This document shows, piece after piece, positions 11,424 through 21,715 of a DNA stretch of 27,385 bases (position 1 is the stretch's first letter; the number at the start of each line of letters is the position of its first letter). Source of the stretch: Glomus cerebriforme (Eukaryota > Glomeromycota > Glomeromycetes > Glomerales > Glomeraceae); NCBI GenBank assembly GCA_003550305.1, contig QKYT01000688.1:23269-50653 (forward strand). Reading direction: 5' to 3'. The translations under genes and the position numbers were made by a program. Below the pieces are notes generated by a model, which worked only from the letters and a program-made list of their open reading frames with translations, did not search any database and was not told the DNA's origin.

Positions 11424-12066
11424 AATTTGGATATTTGAATGGGTTTGAACTCAAATATTTCTCTGTTTTCACCTTATGTTCAATAATATTTTTGCCTCTA
11501 ATTATACGCCAATTAACTTGCACCATTGATCAACGTGATGTAATCAACAAATATGACCTCCGAAAGATTTTTCGTGATCTGTAATTTTGGCCCGAATTAA
11601 TCGGCCCGGATTATTATAAATTTTTGTTAAACTTTATTAACGAAAGGTCAAAATTTTTTCTATCTAAAAGACTAAAATTCTTCAAGATTGTAATATTATA
11701 CAAAAAATAACTACGTGTTTCTTTTTTTTTATTTATAATATTATATGATAATTTAACATATTAGTGCGTAATGATAATTTACGTAAATTTTCTCTCTTTT
11801 TTTTCAATAAATACTGTATTTAATGACTAAAATTAAGGATGTTTTATTATAGAGAAAATTGTAATTAAAGGTATATAAATATACTTTTTCAGACGAAATA
11901 TTGTGAACTGCAGTAATTAAAAATTGAATGAACTAAAGATATTATTCCGTAGATTAATAAATTGATAATGTGACTAAACAATCATGCATATTTTGCAATA
12001 TAAATTAAATCTAATAATAAAGATACGAGATAAACAATTTACTTTGTAGCTTCACTAAAATAATAA
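11424..12066. other. AT-rich spacer with a GGCCCG-type repeat fragment
   Basis: No gene. Near 11589-11612 are two GGCCCGAATTAAT / GGCCCGGATTA motifs resembling the GGCCCGCATTAA core of the foldback element at 10.6 kb, perhaps a remnant of a related repeat. Confidence 0.4.
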
Positions 12067-12068
12067 TA

Positions 12069-12464
12069 CAATCTAATCTCGATATACCGAACTTGTGGTT
12101 CAAGAGCAAAGCTCAGTATATCAAATTTTCTTTATATACTGTTTTTATTTTATTTTATTTTATGGTAGGGCACAGTATCGTTACAAATTATTAAAGTAAC
12201 AAAGAAAGATAAAAAGTCTAACTATATAAGCTACGAAGAAATGAGTAACTGAGCCCCCTACAGGAGTATACTCAAGTAGTGAACTGTCTATGCCTATAAA
12301 TATAGGTAAAACCTACTGCTAAACTACTCCAATCGAAAAAAGGCTGTAATAGCTTAATCGATCCGCACTATTCTTTCAGAGATTTTCTTTATATACTGAA
12401 CTCTATAAGTAATAAATAGTTCAGTATATTGAAAATCACGTGATTTATCTTATATTTCGATATT
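12069..12464. mobile_element. Possible pogo/Tc1-like MITE, split by a LINE insertion
   Basis: The outer parts (12069-12124 and 12399-12464) look like one inverted-repeat element: left end TACAATCTAATCTCGATATA, right end, reverse-complemented, TACAATATCGAAATATAAG, with TA at both outer borders. Internal AGTTCAGTATAT-type inverted motifs support a foldback structure. The CTCGATATA end resembles termini of pogo/Tc1-family elements. The terminal match is imperfect, so the family is tentative. It is interrupted by the insertion at 12142-12381. Confidence 0.4.
12142..12381 (-). mobile_element. 5'-truncated LINE 3' end with 17-bp target duplication
   Basis: This 240-bp piece is flanked by identical 17-mers ATTTTCTTTATATACTG (12125-12141 and 12382-12398). 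Read on the minus strand it carries GGTTTTACCTATA, a TAGACAGTT..AC motif, GGGGGCTCAGTTAC, a T-rich stretch, TTTGTAACGATAC, and a terminal (TAAAA)n tail. The same order occurs in the plus-strand LINE tails near 25.5-25.7 and 26.15-26.33 kb. Tail plus long target duplication is the hallmark of target-primed reverse transcription. Nothing in it codes. Confidence 0.85.
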
Positions 12465-12891
12465 GTAATTTAGAAAAAAAATACAATAAAATTAAAAATA
12501 AAAAAATTTAGTAATGTTAATTATAATAAAATTTTTTTAAAAGATTTTTATTAAATTATTTTTTGAAATTGATGATTTGAAAAACTTTTAAGATGATGGA
12601 TATTATTTATGAGTTTTTATGAATTCCTTTTCAACGCATTACTATTGATTAATAAAATATTATAAAATTAATATTGCATAATGATTATAGTGGTTAATCA
12701 AATAAATACGTTAAATCTATGATAAAATAGTTAGGACACCTCCAGTTCATGCATAGTCAATTAGATTTCTCAAACTTATATTGACTGCCAATCTATAACG
12801 CTTCGGATGCTCTAACGGTACCGTTTCCTATGATAGTTATATTGTAATCGTTATGATATTTATATTGATAATAAAAATGCTGATTAAAAAT
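12465..12891. other. AT-rich spacer, nothing recognised
   Basis: No coding frame, repeat or RNA gene could be supported in this stretch. Confidence 0.5.
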
Positions 12892-12983
12892 TGTGGCTGT
12901 GGCTATTTATGGCTATAGTTATGGCTATGGTTACGCCTATGGTTATGGCTATGGTTATGGCTATGTGGTTATGGCTATGGCAA
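12892..12983. repeat. GGTTATGGCTAT minisatellite
   Basis: About seven imperfect copies of a 12-bp unit, itself two 6-bp halves (GGCTAT / GGTTAT), run through this interval with single-base variants and one GT insertion. Read in one frame it would give a Gly-Tyr repeat, but there is no open gene around it. Confidence 0.85.
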
Positions 12984-13289
12984 GTTTTAATATAAATACT
13001 AATAATATATTTTTTTTTTCTTTTTTTCTCTCAAATTAAACTATTCACAAATTATGTACTTTATATTTTTAAAACAATGCAATTTAATTTTTTATAAGAT
13101 TACTCCAAAATCTCAAATCAGAATAATATTCAAAAATCATTTTCTCCCAAACTTGATCTTGGTCACATTTCTGACAATGTTTTCAAGTATTTTTTTTCTC
13201 CGTTTGATTATAATTCTGGATATTATCATCAATATCAGATAAACATCCTCTTTTTTTTTCATAAGAATCTTGAACTTTTATAGTACTTT
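12984..13289. other. AT-rich spacer with poly-T runs
   Basis: An open frame at 13054-13242 is present but has no recognisable motif and atypical Phe/Ile/Leu-rich composition; I do not call it a gene. Confidence 0.4.
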
Positions 13290-15110
13290 TGATCTACCAG
13301 ATGGACTTCCTTTTCATGCAGAAACAATAGGATTTGTAATAAGCTAATAAAGTGCTATTAAACTGCATTGTTCAGTTTCAATTAATTTTTTATTTGAAGT
13401 AAATCCTTGGAATAAGCCAATTAATTCATCATATGAATTAGTATTTATAGCTAAATCAATAACTTATTTATTAATCCATATACAATCCATATTTCAGTCT
13501 ATTATTATTAATTTTTTGAAGAGATAGTGTATACACTTCATTACCATGAATCTTCTTTAAATATTCCATATCAATTGTATTTTTATCACTGAAGAAAATT
13601 CCATTGCACCAATATTAATGCAAGGTGTACAACAAAAGAACATGGAATTTCTAAAGAGCAAAAAGAAAATTCTGATTTATCATTACAAATGAAACATATA
13701 CATTATGACATTTATGACATTCTTTCACATGAATACAATTTAGACATCACATTTATAATAAAATATTCCAGGTACAAGCAGAGCTAATCTTACTTATACT
13801 GTATATATTATGAAATTTATGCAAATAATGCATGAAATCAAACAGCTATAAATATATGCTTTTCCATACAAAAAAAAAATTTATTAGAAAGACTTTTATA
13901 TCAAGAATCTTATGAATAAGAGTTTTATAGATTGTGATAAACTATTATTTTCAAAATCAATAATGAGAATAATATTAACTTTGTTGATTTAGCTTTTATA
14001 AGATTATTCTCATTGTTCACAGTTTAATACAGTCTAGTTGTTGTATTAGAATGAAATTTTAAGAAACTTACAATTATAGCTAAACTCATATTCAATTAAT
14101 GCTAACTACCAACATAAACATAGGAGTTTTACAAACAGAAATTAGAGAAATAATACATTAATTATTACAATAAGAATTTTTTAGACCAATCAACTACAAT
14201 TGAGAATAAAAGCAGATTTTTATTTAACTAAAAATGTCATGTAATATATCAAGCTTCACTCAACAGATTAATAGCTAATAATCAACTTGCAATAATAAAA
14301 AAATTTTATAGTATACATAACATACTCTGAATATTTTAAAACACTAATAAGATAAATTTGGGCGTTTTTTACAAAATTAGTTAATTTCTTGTTGGTCATT
14401 ACTAAATCTTTATAAGTTTTCCATGAATAATCATTCCTTACTTTGTTATTGATACACATGCCAAATTGCCATGAAATTGAAAAAAATTCCTTTTTCATAA
14501 AAAACTCTCCAGTTAATCTTATATTAAAAAAAAAAAGTCATTGACAATGTCAATCTCATATAGGGTGAGCTTATTAATCCTCTTAATTTCTAAAATTATT
14601 TTAATGAATGCAATTCTGGCATTGGTAATATACCAGATTGAGCTGGATCTTTCATGTGTATACTTTGGTATATAAGTGGTCAGTACTAGGCAATTACCTT
14701 CCAATAGATTTTACATTTGATTTTTTTTAATATCTCATTTTATCTTTAGTGTAAGGCATTCAATCTATTTTGAGAATCTTTTATTTTAATAAAATCTTTT
14801 CATTTTGGGTTTTTTAAAAAAAAAAGTCATTGACAATTTCAATGGAAAAAACTCTTTCTTCTTTCTTTTGGTACCCATAATTTAGAAGAATCTTTTTACA
14901 GTAATTTACACAATTTTCTTTATTAAACATAAGAAAAAATAAACAAAAATCTTCTAAACTCACTCCTGCAGCTCAGACTCTGAAGAAGTTTAACCTTCAT
15001 TCAGCAAATGAACAGCAACAAAGTCAGAAATAAGGTCCTCAGCATAGCGATCAAGTTTATAAAGACATAACTGCAGTAGTCTATCCCAGTTGTACACACA
15101 ACTTTAGGCA
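13290..15110 (+). pseudogene. Heavily decayed coding-like DNA, probably retrotransposon
   Basis: Plus-strand translation gives coding-like peptides broken by stops and shifts: FDLPDGLPFHAETIGFV, then INFLFEVNPWNKPINSSYEL, IAKSITYLLIHIQSI and IIINF near 13293-13515. The order (strand, Glu-containing helix, strand) is compatible with an RNase H relic, but catalytic residues are missing. From 14060 on the signal fades. Position just upstream of the clearer LINE at 15111 suggests the missing 5' part of the same or a related element. No reverse transcriptase YxDD box was found. Confidence 0.3.
14524..14843. repeat. Pair of A(n)GTCATTGACAAT repeats 290 bp apart
   Basis: A poly-A run followed by GTCATTGACAAT.TCAAT occurs at about 14524-14554 and again at 14815-14843. 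The first copy includes the perfect odd palindrome ATTGACA-A-TGTCAAT (14540-14554). Both follow a T-rich stretch. Function unknown; they could be the ends of a decayed insertion. Confidence 0.5.
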
Positions 15111-15704
15111 GTAAAAAACTCAAAGCTCCAGTTAATAACCCTTCTTAGAACCTGGGGTTTTGAAACTTATGGTATTAATCTTTCAGGCTTTGCTAATAAT
15201 CCCTCCAATTTTAATAAGTTCATCTTTTTTACAGATGGCTCAGTTAAACATCTGACTACTCAAAACTGTAGAATTGGTTTCAGATGGATTGAAACCAGTA
15301 TCCATACATACACAATTCAATTTTATAGATGCACTACCTATCTTTTATCAGCCCTTAAAGCAGAAACCATGGCGTTAGTCACGGCTAATATCACCACGCC
15401 TCCTAATAGTCATATTTCTATTTACACAGATTCAGCTAATCTCATCATCACTTATCATCAATTTATCAGTTCTCCAATTTCATGCAGACAAAGCTTAAAA
15501 GTTAACAATTATTTGTTATGGCTAACTTTAAAAGATTTCATTTTATCCAATAACTTATCAATTATATTATACAAAGTCAAAGCTCATTCCAAGGATATTT
15601 CCAATGACATGGCAGATCACCTAGCAAAATTAGCCTGTGATTTACCACAACCTATCATAATCAATCCTCAAAATATCTCATCTTCCTCTGGATCCCTTAC
15701 TTGA
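15111..15704 (+). pseudogene. LINE RNase H domain, catalytic residues retained
   Basis: A continuous frame from 15111 to TGA at 15702 encodes a retrotransposon-type RNase H, which degrades the RNA strand after reverse transcription. Motifs in order: FFTDGS (first Asp, about 15228), a Glu in LKAETMAL (about 15361), IYTDSA (second Asp, about 15421), KVKAHS and NDMADHLAKLA (last Asp, about 15606). All four acidic residues are in place. The frame has no proper N-terminus, since reverse transcriptase should precede it, and the region downstream is broken by stops, so this is a fragment. The ATG at 15369 is internal to the domain and not a genuine start. Confidence 0.75.
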
Positions 15705-16705
15705 AATAACCTAGGAATCATAGACAAATCTATTTGAAAATGGAAAAAAAACTTTACACGCCTCAAAGTCTTTTAATACTTTTCTGAATAATTCCCAACT
15801 CAAACCACTACTTCGTATTTCCAAAGTCTATCTGATAGATTTTAACAACACTCATCATTGGTTTCAAAATATTCCAGATGATCTTAGTTTGGACTTAAAA
15901 CAAAATTCCTTTTAAGGACGCAAAATTAAAGCTGCCAACTTTCTACTTCCAACAGGTGACAATTTACAACATTATTACCCAGATTTATATCCTACCTTCA
16001 CGATCATGTGCCTCTTATGTAATTCGACAGAAAATTGCAATGAACATATCAGTAATTGTGATTCTTACTACCATGCACTCAATAATATTATTAATATATA
16101 CAAACAAACTTTATCTAATTCCATAAATTCCCTTTCATTACCTCCTAATATTTCAGTGAATTGTCTACATTTATTAAATTTGTCACCTATTTTTCATTAT
16201 ATTGATAATTCTTTAATAGTGGATTATCATCCTTTATATCTGTTGATTCACAATTATATTCCCTTATATCTCTCAAATCTTTTCAAAAGTTTCTATGGCC
16301 AATGCTCCAAGGTTTATGTCACACCTTTGCTTACATTTGTCTCTTCATGGACTAAAGACTTATACAAAATTATTTGGACTTCTTACACTAAAGCTTTCAA
16401 AGAATTTGAACAATCACATGAATCTTCAAAGCAAAATTACAGACATAATCATTCTAATCAAAGTTTACCTCACTTGGAACTTTTTCCATTATCACCAAAA
16501 CCTTTATTGGTCAATCCTAACTCGTGACTCCTTTGGGCCTCATCTAATTTCCTTCATGCAGGTGTTTGGACTTTACACTGTGATAATTATAATTTCTTTT
16601 CAGATCTTTATCTTAATAATTTAGAACAATTTACTATTTTATCTAATTCTTTTAATGTTCCATTCGATAATTTCTCCCATTTTCCTCTCCCTTCTACAGT
16701 AGCAT
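15705..16705 (+). pseudogene. LINE C-terminal region with zinc knuckle
   Basis: Continues the RNase H frame through stops at 15735, 15774 and 15789, then shifts one frame and runs on to TGA at 16525 (one further stop near 15914) and TAG at about 16705. The peptide KIKAANFLLPTGDN leads into CLLCNSTENCNEHISNCD (16009-16062), a C..C...H..C knuckle typical of the end of many LINE ORF2 proteins. After the 16525 stop, WASSNFLHAGVW matches the WTSSNFLHSGSW segment of the LINE copies at 25.3 and 26.0 kb, so the original protein extended to about 16705. Confidence 0.7.
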
Positions 16706-16860
16706 AGGCTAATTCTTTCTTAAGAATAGCAGCTGTCAGGTACGCTAAACATAGGTATAGATTAGTTGTTATGTATAGGTAGTTTTATTTTTATATTCTA
16801 CTTCCATAATATTTTCCTGTACCTTTGCTGTACTCATTAAAAATAAAATAATCCTTCCAA
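16706..16860 (+). other. LINE 3' untranslated tail
   Basis: Follows the broken ORF2 end directly and finishes with TTAAAAATAAAATAAT near 16836-16852, like the (TAAAA)n tails of the other LINE copies. Next-element coding signal begins within a few bases, so this marks a head-to-tail junction. Confidence 0.5.
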
Positions 16861-19095
16861 TTTGCAAAATAAAGGAAAAGCTAGCAAAACCCCAAAAACC
16901 CAGCCGGTACAGGTAATATCATGTAATATTAATGCAGGTGTTCACACTACAGTCATTCAATTGGATGAATATATGCAAATCAAGAATAATCATCCTCATA
17001 CAAATAAATCAACTTCCAAAAATGACAGTTCCCATACTGATCATTAAGATCAATAACAATCAGAAGGTGATATGCCAGATCAACATAAATATAAAGAACC
17101 AATTGTTATCAATATTGTACACCTTTATGCTTATGCTCTTGCAGATGCTATTCCTGGAAGCACCTCAGCTAAATTAAATTCTATTAACTGAAAATTCTTT
17201 TCCATAAATAGTTTTATATCATCAGAGTTAAAAAAGAAAAATCATGAGAATCACATTTAGCAATCAACAATTATTTGATCAAGTGTTACAAAAAGAATAC
17301 ATTTGGTCTGACAATCAGAAAAATCATGCCCCTACTAAATTTTTATCTATGCAAGAACTTCAGCCTAAAAAGATCATAGCATAAGATGAAAAACTTAAAG
17401 AAAAGAGAAGACCATTCAAGTTTTGGACATTTCACTCTTTATAAAGAAATCAGAAATTTAAAGAGCTTTATTTTGAATCCAAAGGTGAAATTAAACTAAT
17501 CAACATATAAGTCAAGAGTGCATTATATCAAACCACTTATATTGTATTCAAGAATGCACAAGTTACATAATTTTTCTTTGATACTTGAAGTCACTTGATT
17601 AACAGTCATATGGTTAGAGTGATTTTTCTAGTACTATCAGATGAACAACAAAAATTAATCATGGATTTAAAGTATGACGTATTATACCATTCTTGATTGT
17701 CCTATAAAATAAAGTTGGTGGTCAAAAAGGCTTCAATCCAATTAGCAGAGTTTGCAATTAGCCATATTATCATTTTAATATCTTCACTTAAAGTTTTTAA
17801 TGAAATAATTCTTATAACTTTATCTTTTGCAATGTAGGAATATATTGAAAAGCTTGCAGAAGACTACAATTATTGAGATGGTCAAAATCAAGAAGATCAA
17901 AATGATCAAACTACAATACCTACATCTTTCATATGTAAATTTCCAAATACTTTACAAGTAAAATTGATAAGAATCTTATTTAGTATGGAGGAATTAAACC
18001 ATTTTCTCCTGATAATTATTATATCTCTGTATACTTAATGCTTGGATAAGAATGTGAAAGTTTATTGTATACATATAATGCATCTGAAAAATAAAAAATG
18101 TATATCAAAAAGTGATTAGCAATCAATACACTTTAAAGCTTTCTGGACTACCTACAAACACTAATGCAGTAGACATTATACCTTCCATTAAGCAAATTCA
18201 TAGGAAAACTGTTTTCATTCCCAGGAATTCCAAAATATACAAACCTTACAAATAGCTTATATCAGTTTTGCAAGTGAAGATAATGTAACTCATGCACACT
18301 TACAATCATTCATATACAAGAATAATCCTCTTTATTGGTCAGATTCCAAATTTATCATATGCAACAATGTGAATCTTCTGACCATATAGTGAAAGATTGT
18401 GACAAAGTTAGACCAACAAAGAAATTTACTTCTAGAAAACAAGCATGGTCCACTTTACAAAAGAATAAAAATCTTCGCTGAGGTATTAAAAGATAAGAAA
18501 GGAAAGAAGACTTCAAATAAAATTAACACAAAGGAAAGAAGACTTCAAATAAAATTAACACCAAATTATCAAATTCATACAAAAACAACAAAGATGTTAA
18601 TAAACTCTCTAATAATCAATCAAACATAAATAGACAAGAAGACTTACGAAAAGAAATTTCTAAAATAGTCAAACAGCAAATGTTGCAGTTCCAATTGTTA
18701 ATTACTATAATTAATGACACTCAAAAGAGTATTAAGAAATCTTTTGAAGATATCAACAAACATGTAAAATCTTATGCTTGAAGAAGAAACCAAGCACAAG
18801 TTCAAAAAGATAAAGACATAATATCAAAGTGATAATATCAAAAGATGGTAGACAACAACAAAACAAAAATAAAAGAATAAAATCCTATGAATCTAATGAA
18901 GAAAGTTCCATATTTCAATGATTTAATTAACATAATAGTTAATCAAAATACTCAAATGGCCAATCTTGAAAATCAGATCCAAAAATTAAATGATATGTTC
19001 ACAGAAAAAGACCAATTTTTAGCCTTACTCGAAGGAGAAGAGAAAGATACTAAAATTGAAGATGTCTTGACAAATGAGAAAATGGATGTTTAAAC
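16861..19095 (+). pseudogene. Decayed LINE ORF1-like (gag-like) region with CCHC knuckle
   Basis: A coding-like stretch in shifting plus-strand frames, rich in Lys, Asn and Gln. Legible parts: SKTPKTQPVQVISCNI (about 16883), FSNQQLFDQVLQKEYIWSDN (about 17255), KEKRRPFKFW (17400), ISFASEDNVTHAHL (18262), then a CX2CX4HX4C zinc knuckle (18360-18400) broken by one missing base, a basic stretch, and a coiled-coil-like end at 18887-19093 (QNTQMANLENQIQKLNDMF). A basic, zinc-knuckle, coiled-coil protein ahead of an endonuclease fits LINE ORF1, a nucleic-acid-binding protein. A 32-bp tandem duplication (18501-18564) adds another frameshift. The exact start was not found. Confidence 0.5.
18501..18564. 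repeat. 32-bp tandem duplication
   Basis: GGAAAGAAGACTTCAAATAA and the following 12 bases occur twice back-to-back (18501-18532, 18533-18564) with one or two differences. The length is not a multiple of three, so it shifts the ORF1-like frame. Confidence 0.9.
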
Positions 19096-19389
19096 TTTTA
19101 TCTTTCAATACCATATTATCTTTTATCATGATGATATACTAAATCAATAATAACAAAAATTCTAACAATAATTTAACTTTTCCTAGTATTAATACAACAA
19201 AATTATTAAAGAAAATTTAGAAATTATAAAATTAGTTATGACAAACATACAAACATTAACATTAGTAAAAAGATAATTTTTGATCAACATGATAAAATCA
19301 TATAAGATACATATTTTAGGAGTATATCAAATAAAGAATTAAAATTCATTTTTCATAATTATAAACATTTATATTAATCATATTTCATT

Positions 19390-20168
19390 AATAATGATAA
19401 TAGTATTAGTAGTTCAGGAGTAGGTATAATTTTATCACAATCTTTAGCCAAATATATATACTATAGCTCAAGTTTCTTTGGAAAAATAATATTAGTTGAC
19501 TTGAACTTCCCTGGAAAAAAGAAACTCAAAATTATTCAAGTTTATTTGTACACTTCACCCTGTGATCCTATACATATTAATGCCCTTCATAACAAAGTTA
19601 TAAATTTAAGCAAAGATTTTAAAAAGATGAATGGTAATGTAATTGTGATGGGTAATTTGAATCAAAGCTTCAAAAAATATATTTAATATAAATATTGTAT
19701 TATGCAATATTTTAGAAATAGAAAACTATTTGATTACTTAGAACAAAATATGATGGATACCATAGATTTATTACATGAAATAACAACTGATGATAATATA
19801 GCAACTTTCTTTCCAAAAGGTAGAGATAATGCAAGTCCTAACAGAATTGATTACATTTGGATGGATAATAACTTAATTTTAGAGTTAAAAGATAGTTTAC
19901 AATTTATACTAGTACATTATAATATGGATCATAAAGTAGTAATGGTTTCAATTTGAGGATCGAATATAATAGATACAAAAAAGATCGCCAAATTAAAACA
20001 ACAGCAATGATATAAAGATATCTTCTTATTTAATAAAATAATAGAAGAATAATAGATTAATTATGCTTCAGAAATGGATTCTTACATTACATTCCTACAA
20101 TTAGATACAAAAGTTATTAATAATATAACTGACCGTAGTCTTGTAACCAAATCAACAATGAAGTATTA
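19390..20168 (+). pseudogene. LINE apurinic-type endonuclease domain (EEP family), broken
   Basis: One frame runs from about 19390 to 19956 with a single internal TAA at 19684, then continues with more stops to 20168. Motifs of the exonuclease-endonuclease-phosphatase fold appear in order: SSGVGIIL, VYLYTSP (about 19540), VIVMGNLNQSF where GDxN is expected (about 19640), NRIDYIW (about 19840) and YNMDHKVV (about 19918, the S/D-H motif). In LINEs this domain nicks target DNA to prime insertion. Asp to Asn in GDLN and the stop predict loss of function. Reverse transcriptase should follow but unrelated sequence starts after about 20168, so the element is 3'-truncated. Confidence 0.7.
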
Positions 20169-20198
20169 ATTTATAAAGGGCCTTATTTTTCTTTAAAG

Positions 20199-20430
20199 AT
20201 GAAGAAGGATGATTATATTCCTGAGGTTTCAGATGCAGCATCGGATATTAATTCAAAAGGCAAAGGAAAAAATCCACAAACAGATCCACAAAATGGCTAC
20301 ATATACCTGAGTCCGTATCTCCACCAAAAAAAAGATCTTCTAGATTAGCAATCAAAGAACCAGTTGGTAAGATATTTACAGAACAATCAATAACTATTCA
20401 TCTAAAATAACACAACTTACTTATCATTTG
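20199..20430 (+). pseudogene. Possible first exon with basic motif, one frameshift
   Basis: ATG at 20199 starts MKKDDYIPEVSDAASDINSK, and the frame stays open to about 20290. A one-base shift there allows KWLHIPESVSPPKKRSSRLA to continue to a GTAAGA donor-like site near 20367. PPKKRSSR resembles a nuclear localisation signal. No downstream exon could be placed. It may be a small nuclear-protein gene remnant or chance; it is not obviously part of the LINE upstream. Confidence 0.3.
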
Positions 20431-20850
20431 TCTGTTTATATAGTATATAAATAATACATGTATAATTTTAACATTCATATTTGAGTCAGCAGATTTATTT
20501 GGTCTGTATTATTAAATTATTAATTGTTCTTTCCTAATTATTAAAGACCTTGTANTAATTTCTCTGATTTATTATTAAATAGTTGCAGTTTATTACCTGA
20601 TAGTAAAAATACCCAAAATTTATNTGAGTGAAAATTGGTAAACCACCATTTTTAATGCTAATAATTATTCTGAAAATAGACCAATAGAATGTGATTTTGA
20701 AATTTAAAAAAAAACATTAAACATTATTTGAATTTTTACAATATTAATAAAGTTTGAAATTGAATCTGGGCTTAATATTTTTCATATACTGAAATATAAT
20801 TACTTAATATATTTAATTTGAATAAATAATAATTAATAAAATGAAACAAA
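20431..20850. other. AT-rich spacer with two N bases
   Basis: No coding or structural signal seen; N at 20555 and 20624 mark unresolved bases. Confidence 0.4.
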
Positions 20851-21185
20851 TGTCTGGAATATTTTTCTTAACCCGAATGAATTACTTGCAAAATCAGATG
20901 CATGAACATCTGGAATAATTTCTTAACCTGGACGAATTACTTGCAAAAATTGAACACGTGAACGTCTAGAATAATTTCTTAACCTGGATGAGTTACTTGC
21001 AAAAATCGAATGTGTGAACATCCAGAATAATTTCTAAACCCAGACTAATTACTTGCTAAATCAGATGCGTGAATGTCTGGAATATTTTGAAATCTGGACA
21101 AATTACAGATGTGCTCTGTACAAAAATCGGATGTGCTGAACGTCTGGAATATTGCAATATTCTGGACAAATGCATTGTCTGAAAA
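20851..21185. repeat. 56-bp minisatellite, six copies
   Basis: Units begin at TGTCTGGAAT or variants at 20851, 20907, 20963, 21019, 21074 and 21141, giving spacings 56, 56, 56, 55 and 67. Conserved parts are CTGGAATAATTTCTTAACC, GGACGAATTACTTGC and a variable AAAATCGGATGTGTGAACG. Copies are 75-90% alike by eye; the last is rearranged. No long open frame crosses it. Confidence 0.85.
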
Positions 21186-21334
21186 ATATATAGTTTTAAA
21201 ATAACATATTTTCCAGACAAAATTGGGACTTTTTTTTCATAGGGCTAATATATATAAAAAATCAAAGATAAATAAATAATTAAATCTTAAACACAAATTA
21301 TAGCAAATCGAAATTAAAAACTGAAATCACCTCT

Positions 21335-21715
21335 CCACCTTCAGGACCATATTCAAATTGTTCTTTAAAAATATTTTCATAAATATCAAAATTTTCCTAT
21401 TAATTTAGCAATAATTTGTTAAATGAATATAAAGAAATAAAACATGCTAATTATTATTCATTAGCTTACTAATCTTGTGAATCATCTCATCGGTTATTTC
21501 AGGATTTTTTTCTTGTCTGTTTCAGGATTTGTTTCATGAGCTGTTTCATGATTTGTTTCATTGGCTGTTTCAGAATTTGTTTCATGAGTTGTTTCATAGT
21601 TTGTTTCATGATTTGTTTCATAGAATGGCTTGCGACAATTTTGCCACTTTCTTTTTTTAGTTTCACTGCAATATTCTCCTAAAGTAATAATTATGAAATA
21701 TAATTATGGCACTTT
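21335..21715 (-). pseudogene. Minus-strand exon-like fragments with H/N-E-T-N repeat
   Basis: On the minus strand an acceptor-like TTACTTTAG near 21681 precedes EYCSETKKRKWQNCRKPF, then about eight 4-residue repeats of H/Y/N-E-T-N/A/T encoded by a 12-bp minisatellite (21500-21625). The frame breaks in a run of seven A; eight would give KKNPEITDEMIHKI and a GTAAGC donor near 21470. A second exon-like piece, ENFDIYENIFKEQFEYGPEGGE, sits at about 21335-21398 between AATAG and GTGATT. The splice phase between them does not close cleanly, so I read it as a broken gene or partial model. No family recognised. Confidence 0.35.
21500..21625. repeat. TTTGTTTCATGA 12-bp minisatellite
   Basis: About ten imperfect copies of TTTGTTTCATGA / GCTGTTTCATGA run in tandem. 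The unit length is a multiple of three, consistent with expansion inside a coding frame on the minus strand. Confidence 0.85.

Noticed and set aside
14268..14704. Two minus-strand frames of 61-76 codons
   Set aside because: Low complexity, no recognisable domain, separated by an A-run; probably chance or decayed retroelement antisense.
16295..16624. 109-codon plus-strand frame overlapping the LINE C-terminus
   Set aside because: Out of frame with the LINE protein; starts inside it and has no motif.
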